64,000 nt of DNA from Calendula officinalis (GCA_963853835.1 OY970821.1:54332640-54396639), one strand, 5' to 3'. Counted from the stretch's first letter, positions 27,104-40,040 are shown. Made by a program: numbers and translations. Notes: generated by a model not told the origin, from the sequence alone.

Positions 27104-27242
27104 TTGTGTGACAAAAGGTGCTATACTAAAACATACATAACATTCAGCTCGGGTGTCCGTTTCACGCCCACGAGTAACCAAAATAGCTGGTCGTTCGTCA
27201 CTGCCAAGAACAAGTTCGGCCCGAACTCTTCAATATCCAAGA
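27104..27242 (+). repeat. Mini-monomer, 139 bp, body deleted
   Basis: The head runs to AAGAACAAGTTCGGCCCGAA and goes straight to the CTCTTCAATATCC junction of the next head, so every 17-19 bp unit is missing. The head itself also differs from canonical: AACATACATAACATTCAG, and TGGTCGTTCG lacking one of the T residues. The simplest origin is recombination between the first CGGCCCGAACTCTTC and the last CGGCCCGAACTCTTC of one monomer, which share 15 bp. Confidence 0.93.
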
Positions 27243-28361
27243 TTGTGTGACAAAAGGTGCTATACTAAAACATTCATAACTTTCAGCTCGGGTGTCCGTT
27301 TCACACCCACGAGTAACCAAAATAGCTGGTTCGTTCGTCACAGCCAAGAACAAGTTCGGCCCGAACTCTTCACTGTTCCCAGCCCGAACTTCATTTTCGG
27401 CCCGAACTTCAACCTCGGCCCGAACTTCAACCTCGGCCCGAACTCCGACCTCGGCCCGAACTTCAACCTCGACCCGAACATCATCCTCTGCCCGAACACC
27501 GAACTTCGGCCCGAACACCACTTCGGCCTGAACACCACTTCGGCCCGAACATCCCACTTCGGCCCGAACACCACTTCGGCCCGAACATCCCTCTTCGGCC
27601 CGAACTCTTCAATATCCAAGATTGTGTGACAAAAGGTGCTATACTAAAACATTCATAACTTTCAGCTCGGGTGTCTGTTTCACGCCCACGAGTAACCAAA
27701 ATAGCTGGTTCGTTCGTCATTGTCAAGAACAAGTTCGGCCCGAACTCTTCACTGTTCCCGACCCGAACTTCATTTTCGGCCCGAACTTCAACCTCGGCCC
27801 GAACCTCAACCTCGGCCCGAACTCCGACCTCGGCCCGAACTTCAACCTCGGCCCGAACATCATCCTCGGCCCGAACACCGAACTTCGGCCCGAACACCAC
27901 TTCGACCCGAACACCACTTCGGCCCGAACATCCCACTTCGGCCCGAACACCACTTCGGCCCGAACACCACTTCGGCCCGAACATCCATCTTCGGCCAGAA
28001 CTCTTCAATATCCAAGATTGTGTGACAAAAGGTGCTATACTAAAACATTCATAACTTTCAGCTCGGGTGTCCGTTTCACGCCCACGAGTAACCAAAATAG
28101 TTGGTTCGTTCGTCACTGCCAAGAACAAGTTCGGCCCGACTCTTCACTGTTCCCGGCCCGAACTTCATTTTCGGCCCGAACTTCAACCTCGGCCCGAACT
28201 TCAACCTCGTCCCGAACTCCGACCTCGGCCCGAACTTCAACCTCGGCCCGAACATCATCCTCGGCCCGAACACCGAACTTCGGCCCGAACACCACTTCGG
28301 CCCGAACATCCCACTTCGGCCCGAACATCCCTCTTCGGCCCGAACTCTTCAATATCCAAGA

Positions 28362-28736
28362 TTGTGTGACAAAAGGTGCTATACTAAAACATTCATAACT
28401 TTCAGCTCGGGTGTCCGTTTCACGCCCACGAGTAACGAAAATAGCTGGTTTGTTCGTCACTGCCAAGAACAAGTTCGGCCCGAACTCTTCACTGTTCCCG
28501 ACCCGAACTTCATTTTCGGCCCGAACTTTAACCTCGGCCCGAACTCCGACCTCGGCCCGAACTTCAACCTCGGCCCGAACATCATCCTTGGCCCGAACAC
28601 CGAACTTCGGCCCGAACACCACTTCGGCCCGAACATCCCACTTCGGCCCGAACACCACTTCGGCCCGAACACCAAAATAGCTGGTCGTTCGTCACTGCCA
28701 AGAACAAGTTCGGCCCGAACTCTTCAATATCCAAGA
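28362..28736 (+). repeat. Fused monomer: body joined into a mini-monomer head
   Basis: The body of this monomer reads normally to an ACC tail at about 28,673 and then continues as AAAATAGCTGGTCGTTCG, which is the middle of the mini-monomer head. About 60 bp are thereby lost: the end of the body and the first part of the mini-monomer head. The two parents share ACCA at the join, so a short-homology junction is likely. It sits where the mini-monomer would be expected in this round of the HOR. Confidence 0.88.
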
Positions 28737-30216
28737 TTGTGTGACAAAAGGTGCTATACTAAAACATTCATAACTTTCAGCTCGGGTGTCCGTTTCACAC
28801 CCACGAGTAACCAAAATAGCTGGTTCGTTCGTCACAGCCAAGAACAAGTTCGGCCCGAACTCTTCACTGTTCCCAGCCCGAACTTCATTTTCGGCCCGAA
28901 CTTCCACCTCGGCCCGAACTTCAACCTCGGCCCGAACTCCGACCTCGGCCCGAACTTCAACCTCGACCCGAACATCATCCTCTGCCCGAACACCGAACTT
29001 CGGCCCGAACACCACTTCGGCCCGAACACCACTTCGGCCCAAACATCCCACTTCGGCCCGAACACCACTTCGGCCCGAACATCCCTCTTCGGCCCGAACT
29101 CTTCAATATCCAAGATTGAGTGACAAAAGGTGCTATACTAAAACATTCATAACTTTCAGCTCGGGTGTCCGTTTCACGCCCACGAGTAACCAAAATAGCT
29201 GGTTCGTTCGTCATTGTCAAGAACAAGTTCGGCCCGAACTCTTCACTGTTCCCGGCCCGAACTTCATTTTCGGCCCGAACTTCAACCTCGGCCCGAACCT
29301 CAACCTCGGTCCGAACTCCGACCTCGGCCCGAACTTCAACCTCGGCCCGAACATCATCCTCGGCCCAAACACCGAACTTCGGCCCGAACACCACTTCGAC
29401 CCGAACACCACTTCGGCCCGAACATCCCACTTCGGCCCGAACACCACTTCGGCCCGAACACCACTTCGGCCCGAACATCCATCTTCGGCCAGAACTCTTC
29501 AATATCCAAGATTGTGTGACAAAAGGTGCTATACTAAAACATTCATAACTTTCAGCTCGGGTGTCCGTTTCACGCCCACGAGTAACCAAAATAGTTGGTT
29601 CGTTCGTCACTGCCAAGAACAAGTTCGGCCCGACTCTTCACTGTTCCCGGCCCGAACTTCATTTTCGGCCCGAACTTCAACCTCGGCCCGAACTTCAACC
29701 TCGTCCCGAACTCCGACCTCGGCCCGAACTTCAACCTCGGCCCGAACATCATCCTCGGCCCGAACACCGAACTTCGGCCCGAACACCACTTCGGCCCGAA
29801 CATCCCACTTCGGCCCGAACAACACTTCGGCCCGAACATCCCTCATCGGCCCGAACTCTTCAATATCCAAGATTGTGTGACAAAAGGTGCTATACTAAAA
29901 CATTCATAACTTTCAGCTCGGGTGTCCGTTTCACGCCCACGAGTAACCAAAATAGCTGGTTTGTTTGTCACTGCCAAGAACAAGTTCGGCCCGAACTCTT
30001 CACTGTTCCCGACCCGAACTTCATTTTCAGCCCGAACTTTAACCTCGGCCCGAACTCCGACCTCGGCCCGAACTTCAACCTCGGCCCGAACATCATCCTT
30101 GGCCCGAACACCGAACTTCGGCCCGAACACAACTTCGGCCCGAACATCCCACTTCGGCCCGAACACCACTTCGGCCCGAACATCCCTCTTCGGCCCGAAC
30201 TCTTCAATATCCAAGA

Positions 30217-30355
30217 TTGTGTGACAAAAGGTGCTATACTAAAACATACATAACATTCAGCTCGGGTGTCCGTTTCACGCCCACGAGTAACCAAAATAGC
30301 TGGTCGTTCGTCACTGCCAAGAACAAGTTCGGCCCGAACTCTTCAATATCCAAGA
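30217..30355 (+). repeat. Mini-monomer, 139 bp, second copy
   Basis: Same length and same private head variants (AACATACATAACATTCAG, TGGTCGTTCG) as 27,104-27,242, so it descends from the same deletion and was carried along by the HOR, 3,113 bp downstream. Confidence 0.93.
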
Positions 30356-31509
30356 TTGTGTGACAAAAGGTGCTATACTAAAAAATTCATAACTTTCAGC
30401 TCGGGTGTCCGTTTCACGCCCACGAGTAACCAAAATAGCTGGTTCGTTCGTCACAGCCAAGAACAAGTTCGGCCCGAACTCTTCACTGTTCCCGGCCCGA
30501 ACTTCTGATTCGGCCCGAACTTCAACCTCGGCCCGAACTTCAACCTCGGCCCGAACTCCGACCTCGGCCCGAACTTCAACCTCGACCCGAACATCATCCT
30601 CTGCCCGAACACCGAACTTCGGCCCGAACACTACTTCGGCCCGAACACCACTTCGGCCCGAACACCACTTCGGCCCGAACATCCCACTTCGGCCCGAACA
30701 CCACTTCGGCCCGAACATCCCTCTTCGGCCCGAACTCTTCAATATCCCAGATTGTGTGACAAAAGGTGCTATACTAAAACATTCAAAACATTCAGCTCGG
30801 GTGTCCGTTTCACGCCCACGAGTAACCAAAATAGCTGGTTCGTTCGTCATTGTCAAGAACAAGTTCGGCCCGAACTCTTCACTGTTCCCGGCCCAAACTT
30901 CATTTTCGGCCCGAACTTCAACCTCGGCCCGAACCTCAACCTCGGCCCGAACTCCGACCTCGGCCCGAACTTCAACCTCGGCCCGAACATCATCCTCGGC
31001 CCGAACACCGAACTTCGGCCCGAACACCACTTCGACCCGAACACCACTTCAGCCCGAACATCCCACTTCGGCCTGAACACCACTTCGGCCCGAACACCAC
31101 TTCGGCCCGAACATCCATCTTCGGCCAGAACTCTTCAATATCCAAGATTGTGTGACAAAAGGTGCTATACTAAAACATTCATAACTTTCAGCTCGGGTGT
31201 CCGTTTCACGCCCACGAGTAACCAAAATAGTTGGTTCGTTCGTCACTGCCAAGAACAAGTTCGGCCCGAACTCTTCACTGTTCCCGGCCCGAACTTCATT
31301 TTCGGCCCGAACTTCAACCTCGTCCCGAACTTCAACCTCGTCCCGAACTCCGACCTCGGCCCGAACTTCAACCTCGGCCCGAACATCATCCTCGGCCCGA
31401 ACACCGAACTTCGGCCCGAACACCACTTCGGCCCGAACATCCCACTTCGGCCCGAACAACACTTCGGCCCGAACATCCCTCTTCGGCCCGAACTCTTCAA
31501 TATCCAAGA

Positions 31510-34500
31510 TTGTGTGACAAAAGGTGCTATACTAAAACATTCATAACTTTCAGCTCGGGTGTCCGTTTCACGCCCACGAATAACCAAAATAGCTGGTTCG
31601 TTCGTCATTGTCAAGAACAAGTTCGGCCCGAACTCTTCACTGTTCCCGGCCCGAACTTCATTTTCGGCCCGAACTTCAACCTCGGCCCGAACCTCAACCT
31701 CGGCCTGAACTCCGACCTCGGCCCGAACTTCAACCTCGGCCCGAACATCATCCTCGGCCCGAACACCGAACTTCGGCCCGAACACCACTTCGACCCGAAC
31801 ACCACTTCGGCCCGAACATCCCACTTCGCCCCGAACACCACTTCGGCCCGAACATCCATCTTCGGCCAGAACTCTTCAATATCCAAGATTGTGTGACAAA
31901 AGGTGCTATACTAAAACATTCATAACTTTCAGCTCAGGTGTCCGTTTCACGCCCAGGAGTAACCAAAATAACGGGTTCGTTCGTCACTGCCAAGAACAAG
32001 TTCGGCCCGAACTCTTCAGTGTTCTCGGCCCGAACTTCATTTTCGGCCCGAACTTCAATCTCGGCCCGAACTTCAACCTCGGCCCGAACTCCGACCTCGA
32101 CCCGAACTTCAACCTCAGCCCGAACATCATCCTCGGCCCAAACACCGAACTTCGGCCCGAACACCACTTCGGCCCGAACATCCAACTTCGGCCCGAACAC
32201 CACTTCGGCCCGAACATCCCTCTTCGGCCCGAACTCTTCAATATCCAAGATTGTGTGACAAAAGGTGCTATACTAAAACATTCATAACTTTCAGCTCGGG
32301 TGTCCGTTTCACGCCCACGAGTAACCAAAATAGCTGGTTCGTTCGTCACTGCCAAGAACAAGTTCGACCCGAAGTCTTCACTATTCCCGGCCCGAACTTC
32401 ATTTTCCGCCCGAACTTCAACCTCGGCCCGAACTACAACCTCGGCCTGAACTCCGACCTCGGCCCGAACTTCAACCTCGGCCCGAACATCATCCTCGGCC
32501 CGAACACCGAACTTCGGCCCGAACACCACTTCGGCCCGAACACCACTTCGGCCGGAACATCCCTCTTCGGCCCGAACTCTTCAATATCCAAGATTGTGTG
32601 ACAAAAGGTGCTATACTAAAACATTCATAACTTTCAGCTCGGGTGTCCATTTCACGCCCACGAGTAACCAAAATAGCTGGTTCGTTCGTCACTGCCAAGA
32701 ACAAGTTCGGCCCGAACTCTTCACTGTTCCCGGCCCGAACTTCAACCTCGGCCCGAACTTCAACCTCGGCCCGAACTCCGACCTCGGCCCGAACTTCAAC
32801 CTAGGCCCGAACATCATCCTCTGCCCGAACACCGAACTTCGGCCCGAACACCACTTCGGCCCGAACACCACTTCAGCCCGAACATCCCACTTCGCCCCGA
32901 ACACCACTTCGGCCCGAACATCCCTCTTCGGCCAGAACTCTTCAATATCCAAGATTGTGTGACAAAAGTTGCTATACTAAAACATTCATAACTTTCAGCT
33001 CGGGTGTCCGTTTCACGCCCACGAGTAACCAAAATAGTTGGTTCGTTCGTCACTGCCAAGAACATGTTCGGCCCGAACTCTTCACTGTTCCCGGCCCGAA
33101 CTTCATTTTCGGCCCGAAATTCAACCTCGGCCCGAACTTCAACCTCTTCCCGAACTCCGACCTCGGCCCGAACTTCAACCTCGGCCCGAACATCATCCTC
33201 GGCCCGAACACCACTTCGGCCCGAACACCACTTCGGCCCGAACATCCCACTTCGGCCCGAACACCACTTCGGCCCGAACATCCCTCTTCGGCCCGAACTC
33301 TTCAATATCCAAGATTGAGTGACAAAAGGTGCTATACTAAAACATTCATAACTTTCAGCTCGGGTGTCCGTTTCACGCCCACGAGTAACCAAAATAGCTG
33401 GTTCGTTCGTCACTGCCAAGAACAAGTTCGACCCGAAGTCTTCACTATTCCCGGCCCGAACTTCATTTTCCGCCCGAACTTCAACCTCGGCCCGAACTAC
33501 AACCTCGGCCTGAACTCCGACCTCGGCCCGAACTTCAACCTCGGCCCGAACATCATCCTCGGCCCGAACACCGAACTTCGGCCCGAACACCACTTCGGCC
33601 CGAACACCACTTCGGCCGGAACATCCCTCTTCGGCCCGAACTCTTCAATATCCAAGATTGTGTGACAAAAGGTGCTATACTAAAACATTCATAACTTTCA
33701 GCTCGGGTGTCCATTTCACGCCCACGAGTAACCAAAATAGCTGGTTCGTTCGTCACTGCCAAGAACAAGTTCGGCCCGAACTCTTCACTGTTCCCGGCCC
33801 GAACTTCAACCTCGGCCCGAACTTCAACCTCGGCCCGAACTCCGACCTCGGCCCGAACTTCAACCTAGGCCCGAACATCATCCTCTGCCCGAACACCGAA
33901 CTTCGGCCCGAACACCACTTCGGCCCGAACACCACTTCAGCCCGAACATCCCACTTCGCCCCGAACACCACTTCGGCCCGAACATCCCTCTTCGGCCAGA
34001 ACTCTTCAATATCCAAGATTGTGTGACAAAAGTTGCTATACTAAAACATTCATAACTTTCAGCTCGGGTGTCCGTTTCACGCCCACGAGTAACCAAAATA
34101 GTTGGTTCGTTCGTCACTGCCAAGAACATGTTCGGCCCGAACTCTTCACTGTTCCCGGCCCGAACTTCATTTTCGGCCCGAAATTCAACCTCGGCCCGAA
34201 CTTCAACCTCTTCCCGAACTCCGACCTCGGCCCGAACTTCAACCTCGGCCCGAACATCATCCTCGGCCCGAACACCACTTCGGCCCGAACACCACTTCGG
34301 CCCGAACATCCCACTTCGGCCCGAACACCACTTCGGCCCGAACATCCCTCTTCGGCCCGAACTCTTCAATATCCAAGATTGTGTGACAAAAGGTGCTATA
34401 CTAAAACATTCATAACTTTCAGCTCGGGTGTCCGTTTCACGCCCACGAGTAACCAAAATAGCTGGTTCGTTCGTCACTGCCAAGAACAAGTTCGGCCCGA

Positions 34501-35514
34501 ACTCTTCACTGTTCCCGGCCCGAACTTCATTTTCGGCCCGAACTTCAACCTCGGCCCGAACCTCAACCTCGGCCCGAACTCCGACCTCGGCCCGAACTTC
34601 AAGCTCGGCCCGAACATCATCCTCGGCCCGAACACCAAACTTTGGCCCGAACACTACTTCGGCCCGAACACCACTTCGGCCCGAACATCCCACTTCGGCC
34701 CGAACACCACTTCGGCCCGAACATCCCTCTTCGGCCAGAACTCTTCAATATCCAAGATTGTGTGACAAAAGTTGCTATACTAAAACATTCATAACTTTCA
34801 GCTCGGGTGTCCGTTTCACGCCCACGAGTAACCAAAATAGTTGGTTCGTTCGTCACTGCCAAGAACATGTTCGGCCCGAACTCTTCACTGTTCCCGGCCC
34901 GAACTTCATTTTCGGCCCGAAATTCAACCTCGGCCCGAACTTCAACCTCTTCCCGAACTCCGACCTCGGCCCGAACTTCAACCTCGGCCCGAACATCATC
35001 CTCGGCCCGAACACCACTTCGGCCCGAACACCACTTCGGTCCGAACATCCCACTTCGGCCCGAACACCACTTCGGCCCGAACATCCCTCTTCGGCCCGAA
35101 CTCTTCAATATCCAAGATTGTGTGACAAAAGGTGCTATACTAAAACATTCATAACTTTCAGCTGGGGTGTCCGTTTCACGCCCACGAGTAACCAAAATAG
35201 CTGGTTCGTTCGTCACTGCCAAGAACAAGTTCGGCCCGAACTCTTCACTGTTCCCGGCCCGAACTTCATTTTCGGCCAGAACTTCAACCTCGGCCCGAAC
35301 TTCAACCTCGGCCCGAACTCCGACCTCGGCCCGAACTCCGACCTCGTCCCGAACTCCGACCTCGGCCCGAACTCCGACCTCGGCCCGAACACCGAACTTC
35401 GGCCCGAACACCACTTCGGCCCGAACACCACTTCGGCCCGAACATCCCACTTCGGCCCGAACACCACTTCGGCCCGAACATCCCTCTTCGGCTCGAACTC
35501 TTCAATATCCAAGA
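31510..35514 (+). repeat. Array segment with 1,064-bp trimer HOR
   Basis: Head anchors are at 31,510, 31,889, 32,251, 32,594, 32,955, 33,315, 33,658, 34,019, 34,379, 34,758 and 35,118. The trimer of 343, 361 and 360 bp at 32,251-33,314 is repeated at 33,315-34,378. The only difference I noticed by eye is ATTGAGTG at 33,315 against ATTGTGTG at 32,251. The third-type monomer (AAAGTTGC, AACATGTTCGG, AACCTCTTCCCG) appears a third time at 34,758. Confidence 0.92.
35309..35380 (+). repeat. Local expansion of the TCCGACCT unit (4 in a row)
   Basis: Units start at 35,309, 35,327, 35,345 and 35,363, all with the TCCGACCT tail; the third begins CGTCCCG. Most monomers have one such unit flanked by TTCAACCT units, and here the TTCAACCT and ATCATCCT units that normally follow are absent. 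This is a slippage-type expansion of a single 18-bp unit. Confidence 0.9.
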
Positions 35515-35905
35515 TTGTGTGACAAAAGGTGCTATACTAAAACATTCATAACTTTCAGCTCAGGTGTCCGTTTCACGCCCACGAGTAACCAAAATAACTG
35601 GTTCGTTCGTCACTGCCAAGAACAAGTTCGGCCCGAACTCTTCACTGTTCTCGGCCCGAACTTCATTTCCGGCCCGAACTTCAATCTCGACCCGAACTTC
35701 AACCTCGGCCCGAACTCCGACCTCGACCCGAACTTCAACCTCGGCCCGAACATCATCCTCGGCCCAAACACCGAACTTCGGCCCGAACACCACTTCGGCC
35801 CGAACATTCCACTTCGGCCCTAACACCACTTCGGCCCGAACATCCCTCTTCGGCCCGAACTCTTCAATATCCAAGATTGTGTGACAAAAGGTGCTATACT
35901 AAAAA

Positions 35906-36317
35906 TAGGGCTGTCAAAACTTGACATGACACGACAAAATTACACGAAACGAAACGAAATTGGGACGAAACTTAAATTTGAATTCGTGTTCCTGTCGTGT
36001 TCGTGTTGTGTAAAACAAACACGAAGTCGTGTCGTGTCGTGTTCGTGTTCAGAGATTAACACGAAATTGACACGATAGTTATGATTTTGTCATGTTTATC
36101 GTGTTTGTCGTGTTTTTAACATGTAATAAGTAAGAAATTTGTTATTTATTTTGTGTTGTCGTGTTTGTCGTGTTTATCGTTTTTTAATCGTGTCGTGTTC
36201 GTGTTAGTAAAATAAAACACGACTTCGTGTCGTGTCGTTTTCGTGTTGAACGAATTCGTGTCGTGTCGTGTCGTGTTATCCTGCAACACGAAACGATAGC
36301 ACGATTTGACAGCCCTA
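35906..36317. mobile_element. Non-autonomous hAT-like MITE, copy 1 (412 bp)
   Basis: The element has perfect 13-bp terminal inverted repeats: TAGGGCTGTCAAA at 35,906-35,918 and its complement TTTGACAGCCCTA at 36,305-36,317. It is flanked by an 8-bp target duplication, ACTAAAAA (35,898-35,905) and ACTAAAAC (36,318-36,325). The uninterrupted satellite reads ACTAAAAC here, so the left copy carries one substitution. The TAGGG/CCCTA ends and the 8-bp duplication fit the hAT superfamily. The interior is AT-rich with dense CGTGT and ACACG motifs and encodes no transposase; small open frames crossing it are chance. It sits in the satellite head. Copy 1 differs from copy 2 at about five sites by eye, for example GACATGAC against GACACGAC. 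Confidence 0.93.
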
Positions 36318-39300
36318 ACTAAAACATTCATAACTTTCAGCTCGGGTGTCCGTTTCACGCCCACGAGTAACCAAAATAGCTGGTTCGTTCGTCACTGCCA
36401 AGAACAAGTACGGCCTGAACTCTTCACTGTTCCCGGCCCGAACTTCAACCTCGGCCCGAACTTCAACCTCGGCCCGAACTCCGACCTCGGCCCGAACTTC
36501 AACCTCGGCCCGAACATCATCCTCGGCCCGAACACCGAACTTAGGCCCGAACACCACTTCGGCCCGAACATCCCTCTTCGGCCCGAACTCTTGAATATCT
36601 AAGATTGTGTGACAAAAGGTGCTATACTAAAACATTCATAAGTTTCAGCTCGGGTGTCCGTTTCACGCCCACGAGTAACCAAAATAGCTGGTTCGTTCGT
36701 CACTGCCAAGAACAAGTTCGGCCCGAACTCTTCACTGTTCCCGGCCCGAACTTCATTTTCGGCCGAACTTCAACCTCGGCCCGAACTGCAACCTCGGCCT
36801 GAACTCCGACCTCGGCCCGAACTTCAACCTCGGTCCGAACATCATCCTCGGCCCTAACACCGAACTTCGGCCCGAACACCACTTCGGCCCGAACACCACT
36901 TCGGCCCGAACACCACTTCGGCCGGAACATCCCTCTTCGGCCCGAACTCTTCAATATCCAAGATTGTGTGACAAAAGGTGCTATACTAAAACATTCATAA
37001 CTTTCAGCTCGGGTGTCCGTTTCACGCCCACGAGTAACCAAAATAGCTGGTTCGTTAGTCACTGCCAAGAACAAGTTCGGCCCGAACTCTTCACTGTTCC
37101 CGGCCCGAACTTCATTTTCGGCCCGAACTTCAACCTCGGCCCGAACCTCAACCTCGGCCCGAACATCATCCTCTGCCCGAACACCGAACTTCGGCCCGAA
37201 CACCACTTCGGCCCGAACACCACTTCAGCCCGAACATCCCACTTCGGCCCGAACACCACTTCGGCCCGAACATCCCTCTTCGGCCCGAACTCTTCAATAT
37301 CCAAGATTGTGTGACAAAAGGTGCTATACTAAATCATTCATAACTTTCAGCTCGGGTGTCCGTTTCATGCCCACAAGTAACCAAAATAGCTGGTTCGTTC
37401 GTCACTGCCAAGAACAAGTTCGGCCCGAACTCTTCACTGATCCCGGCCCGAACTTCATTTTCGGCCCGAACTTCAACCTCGGCCCGAACCTCAACCTCGG
37501 CCCGAACTCCGACCTCGGCCCGAACTTCAACCTCGGCCCGAACACCATCCTCGGCCCGAAAACAGAACTTTGGCCCGAACACCACTTCGGCCCGAACACC
37601 ACTTCGGCCCGAACATCCCACTTCGGCCCGAACACCACTTCGGCCCGAACATCCCTCTTCGGCCAGAACTCTTCAATATCCAAGATTGTGTAACAAAAGT
37701 TGCTATACTAAAACATTCATAACTTTCAGCTCGGGTGTCCGTTTCACGCCCACGAGTAACCAAAATAGCTGGTTCGTTCGTCACTGCCAAGAACAAGTTC
37801 GGCCCGAACTCTTCACTGTTCGCGGCCCGAACTTCATTTTCGGCCCGAATTTCAACCTCGGCCCGAACTTCAACCTCGGCCCGAACTCCGACCTCGGCCC
37901 GAACTTCAACCTCGGCCCGAACATCATCCTCTGCCCGAACACCGAACTTCGGCCCGAACACCACTTCGGCCCGAACACCACTTCAGCCCGAACATCCCAC
38001 TTCGGCCCGAACACCACTTCGGCCCGAACATCCCTCTTCGGCCCGAACTCTTCAATATCCAAGATTGTGTGACAAAAGGTGCTATACTAAAACATTCATA
38101 ACTTTCAGCTCGGGTGTCCGTTTCACGCCCACGAGTAACCAAAATAGCTGGTTCGTTCGTCACTGCCAAGAACAAGTTCGGCCCGAACTCTTCTCTGTTC
38201 CCGGCCCGAACTTCATTTTCGGCCCGAACTTCAACCTCGGCCCGAACCTCAACCTCGGCCCGAACTCCGACCTCGGCCCGAACTTCAACCTCGGCCCGAA
38301 CAACATCCTCGGCCCGAACACCGAACTTTGGCCCGAACACCACTTCGGCCCGAACACCACTTCGGCCCGAACATCCCACTTCGGCCCGAACACCACTTCG
38401 GCCCGAACATCCCTCTTCGGCCAGAACTCTTCAATATCCAAGATTGTGTGACAAAAGTTGCTATACTAAAACATTCATAACTTTCAGCTCGGGTGTCCGT
38501 TTCACGCCCACGAGTAACCAAAATAGCTGGTTCATTCGTCACTGCCAAGAACAAGTTCGGCCCGAACTCTTCACCGTTCCCGGCCCGAACTTCATTTTCA
38601 GCCTGAACTTCAACCTCGGCCCGAACTTCAACCTCGTCCCAAACTCCGACCTCGGCCCGAACTTCAACCTCGGCCCGAACATCATCCTCGGCCCGAACAC
38701 CGAACTTCGGCCCGAACACCACTTCTGCCCGAACACCACTTCGGCCCGAACATCCCACTTCGGCCCGAACACCACTTCGGCCCGAACATCCCTCTTCGGC
38801 CCGAACTCTTCAATATCCAAGATTGTGTGACAAAAGGTGCTATACTAAAACATTCATAACTTTCAGCTAGGGTGTCCGTTTCACGCCCACGAGTAACCAA
38901 AATAGCTGGTTCGTTCGTCACTGCCAAGAACAAGTTCGGCCCGAATTCCTCACTGTTCCCGGCCCGAACTTGATTTTCGGCCCGAACTTCAACCTCGGCC
39001 CGAACTTCAACCTCGGCCCTAACTCCGACCTCGGCCCGAACTCCAACCTCGGCCCGAACATCATCCTCGGCCCGAACACCGAACTTCGGCCCGAACACCA
39101 CTTCAGCCCGAACACCACTTCGGCCCGAACATCCCACTTCGGCCCGAACACCACTTCGGCCCGAACATCCCACTTCGGCCCGAACACCACTTCGGCCCGA
39201 ACATCCCTCTTCGGCTCGAACTCTTCAATATCCAAGATTGTGTGACAAAAGGTGCTATACTAAAACATTCATAACTTTCAGCTCAGGTGTCCGTTTCACG

Positions 39301-39628
39301 CCCACGAGTAACCAAAATAACTGGTTCGTTCGTCACTGCCAAGAACAAGTTCGGCCCGAACTCTTCACTGTTCTCGGCCCGAACTTCATTTTCAGCCCGA
39401 ACTTCAATCTCGGCCCGAACTTCAACCTCGGCCCGAACTCCGACCTTGACCCGAACTTCAACCTCGGCCCTAACATCATCCTCGGCCCAAACACAGAACT
39501 TCGGCCCGAACACCACTTCGGCCCGAACATCCCACTTCGGCCCGAACACCACTTCGGCCCGAACATCCCTCTTCGGCCCGAATTCTTCAATATCCAAGAT
39601 TGTGTGACAAAAGGTGCTATACTAAAAA

Positions 39629-40040
39629 TAGGGCTGTCAAAACTTGACACGACACGACAAAAATACACGAAACGAAACGAAATTGGGACGAAACTTAAAT
39701 TTGAATTCGTGTTCCTGTCGTGTTCGTGTTGTGTAAAACAAACACGAAGTCGTGTCGTGTCGTGTTCGTGTTCAGAGATTAACACGAAATTGACACGATA
39801 GTTATGATTTTGTCGTGTTTATCGTGTTTGTCGTGTTTTTAACATGTAATAAGCAAGAAATTTGTTATTTATTTTGTGTTGTCGTGTTTTTCGTGTTTAT
39901 CGTTTTTTAATCGTGTCGTGTTCGTGTTAGTAAAATAAAACACGACTTCGTGTCGTGTCGTTTTCGTGTTGAACGAATTCGTGTCGTGTCGTGTCGTGTT
40001 ATCCTGCAACACGAAACGATAGCACGATTTGACAGCCCTA
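39629..40040. mobile_element. Non-autonomous hAT-like MITE, copy 2 (412 bp)
   Basis: Terminal inverted repeats are at 39,629-39,641 and 40,028-40,040, and the target duplication is at 39,621-39,628 (ACTAAAAA) and 40,041-40,048 (ACTAAAAC). The insertion point in the satellite head and the mismatch in the left duplication are the same as in copy 1. That points to duplication of one inserted copy rather than a second transposition. A private difference is TGTTTTTCG near 39,888, where the others have TGTTTGTCG. Confidence 0.93.

Larger units (their letters stand above)
27104..31509 (+). repeat. HOR of 1.49-1.64 kb containing mini-monomers
   Basis: Head anchors are at 27,104, 27,243, 27,622, 28,018, 28,362, 28,737, 29,116, 29,512, 29,873, 30,217, 30,356, 30,752 and 31,148. 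The order is mini-monomer (139 bp), a monomer with CACAGCCAAG, a CATTGTCAAG monomer (396 bp), then two shorter ones. The 27,243-28,361 block recurs from 28,737 at an offset of 1,494 bp. The third round is offset by 1,619-1,636 bp from the second because of added body units. The variant ATTGAGTGAC occurs at 29,116. Confidence 0.88.

Noticed and set aside
25725..27140. Longest plus-strand open frame (471 codons), and others at 4,096-5,418, 28,786-29,880, 34,428-35,522 and 52,052-53,086
   Set aside because: They are repeat-derived, overlap open frames on the other strand, start at arbitrary places, change register at 17/19-bp units and have no recognisable domain.
35881..36364. Short open frames through the inserted element (65-72 codons)
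   Set aside because: They are translations of CGTGT/ACACG motif runs and satellite flank; no transposase motif, and copies differ by indel.
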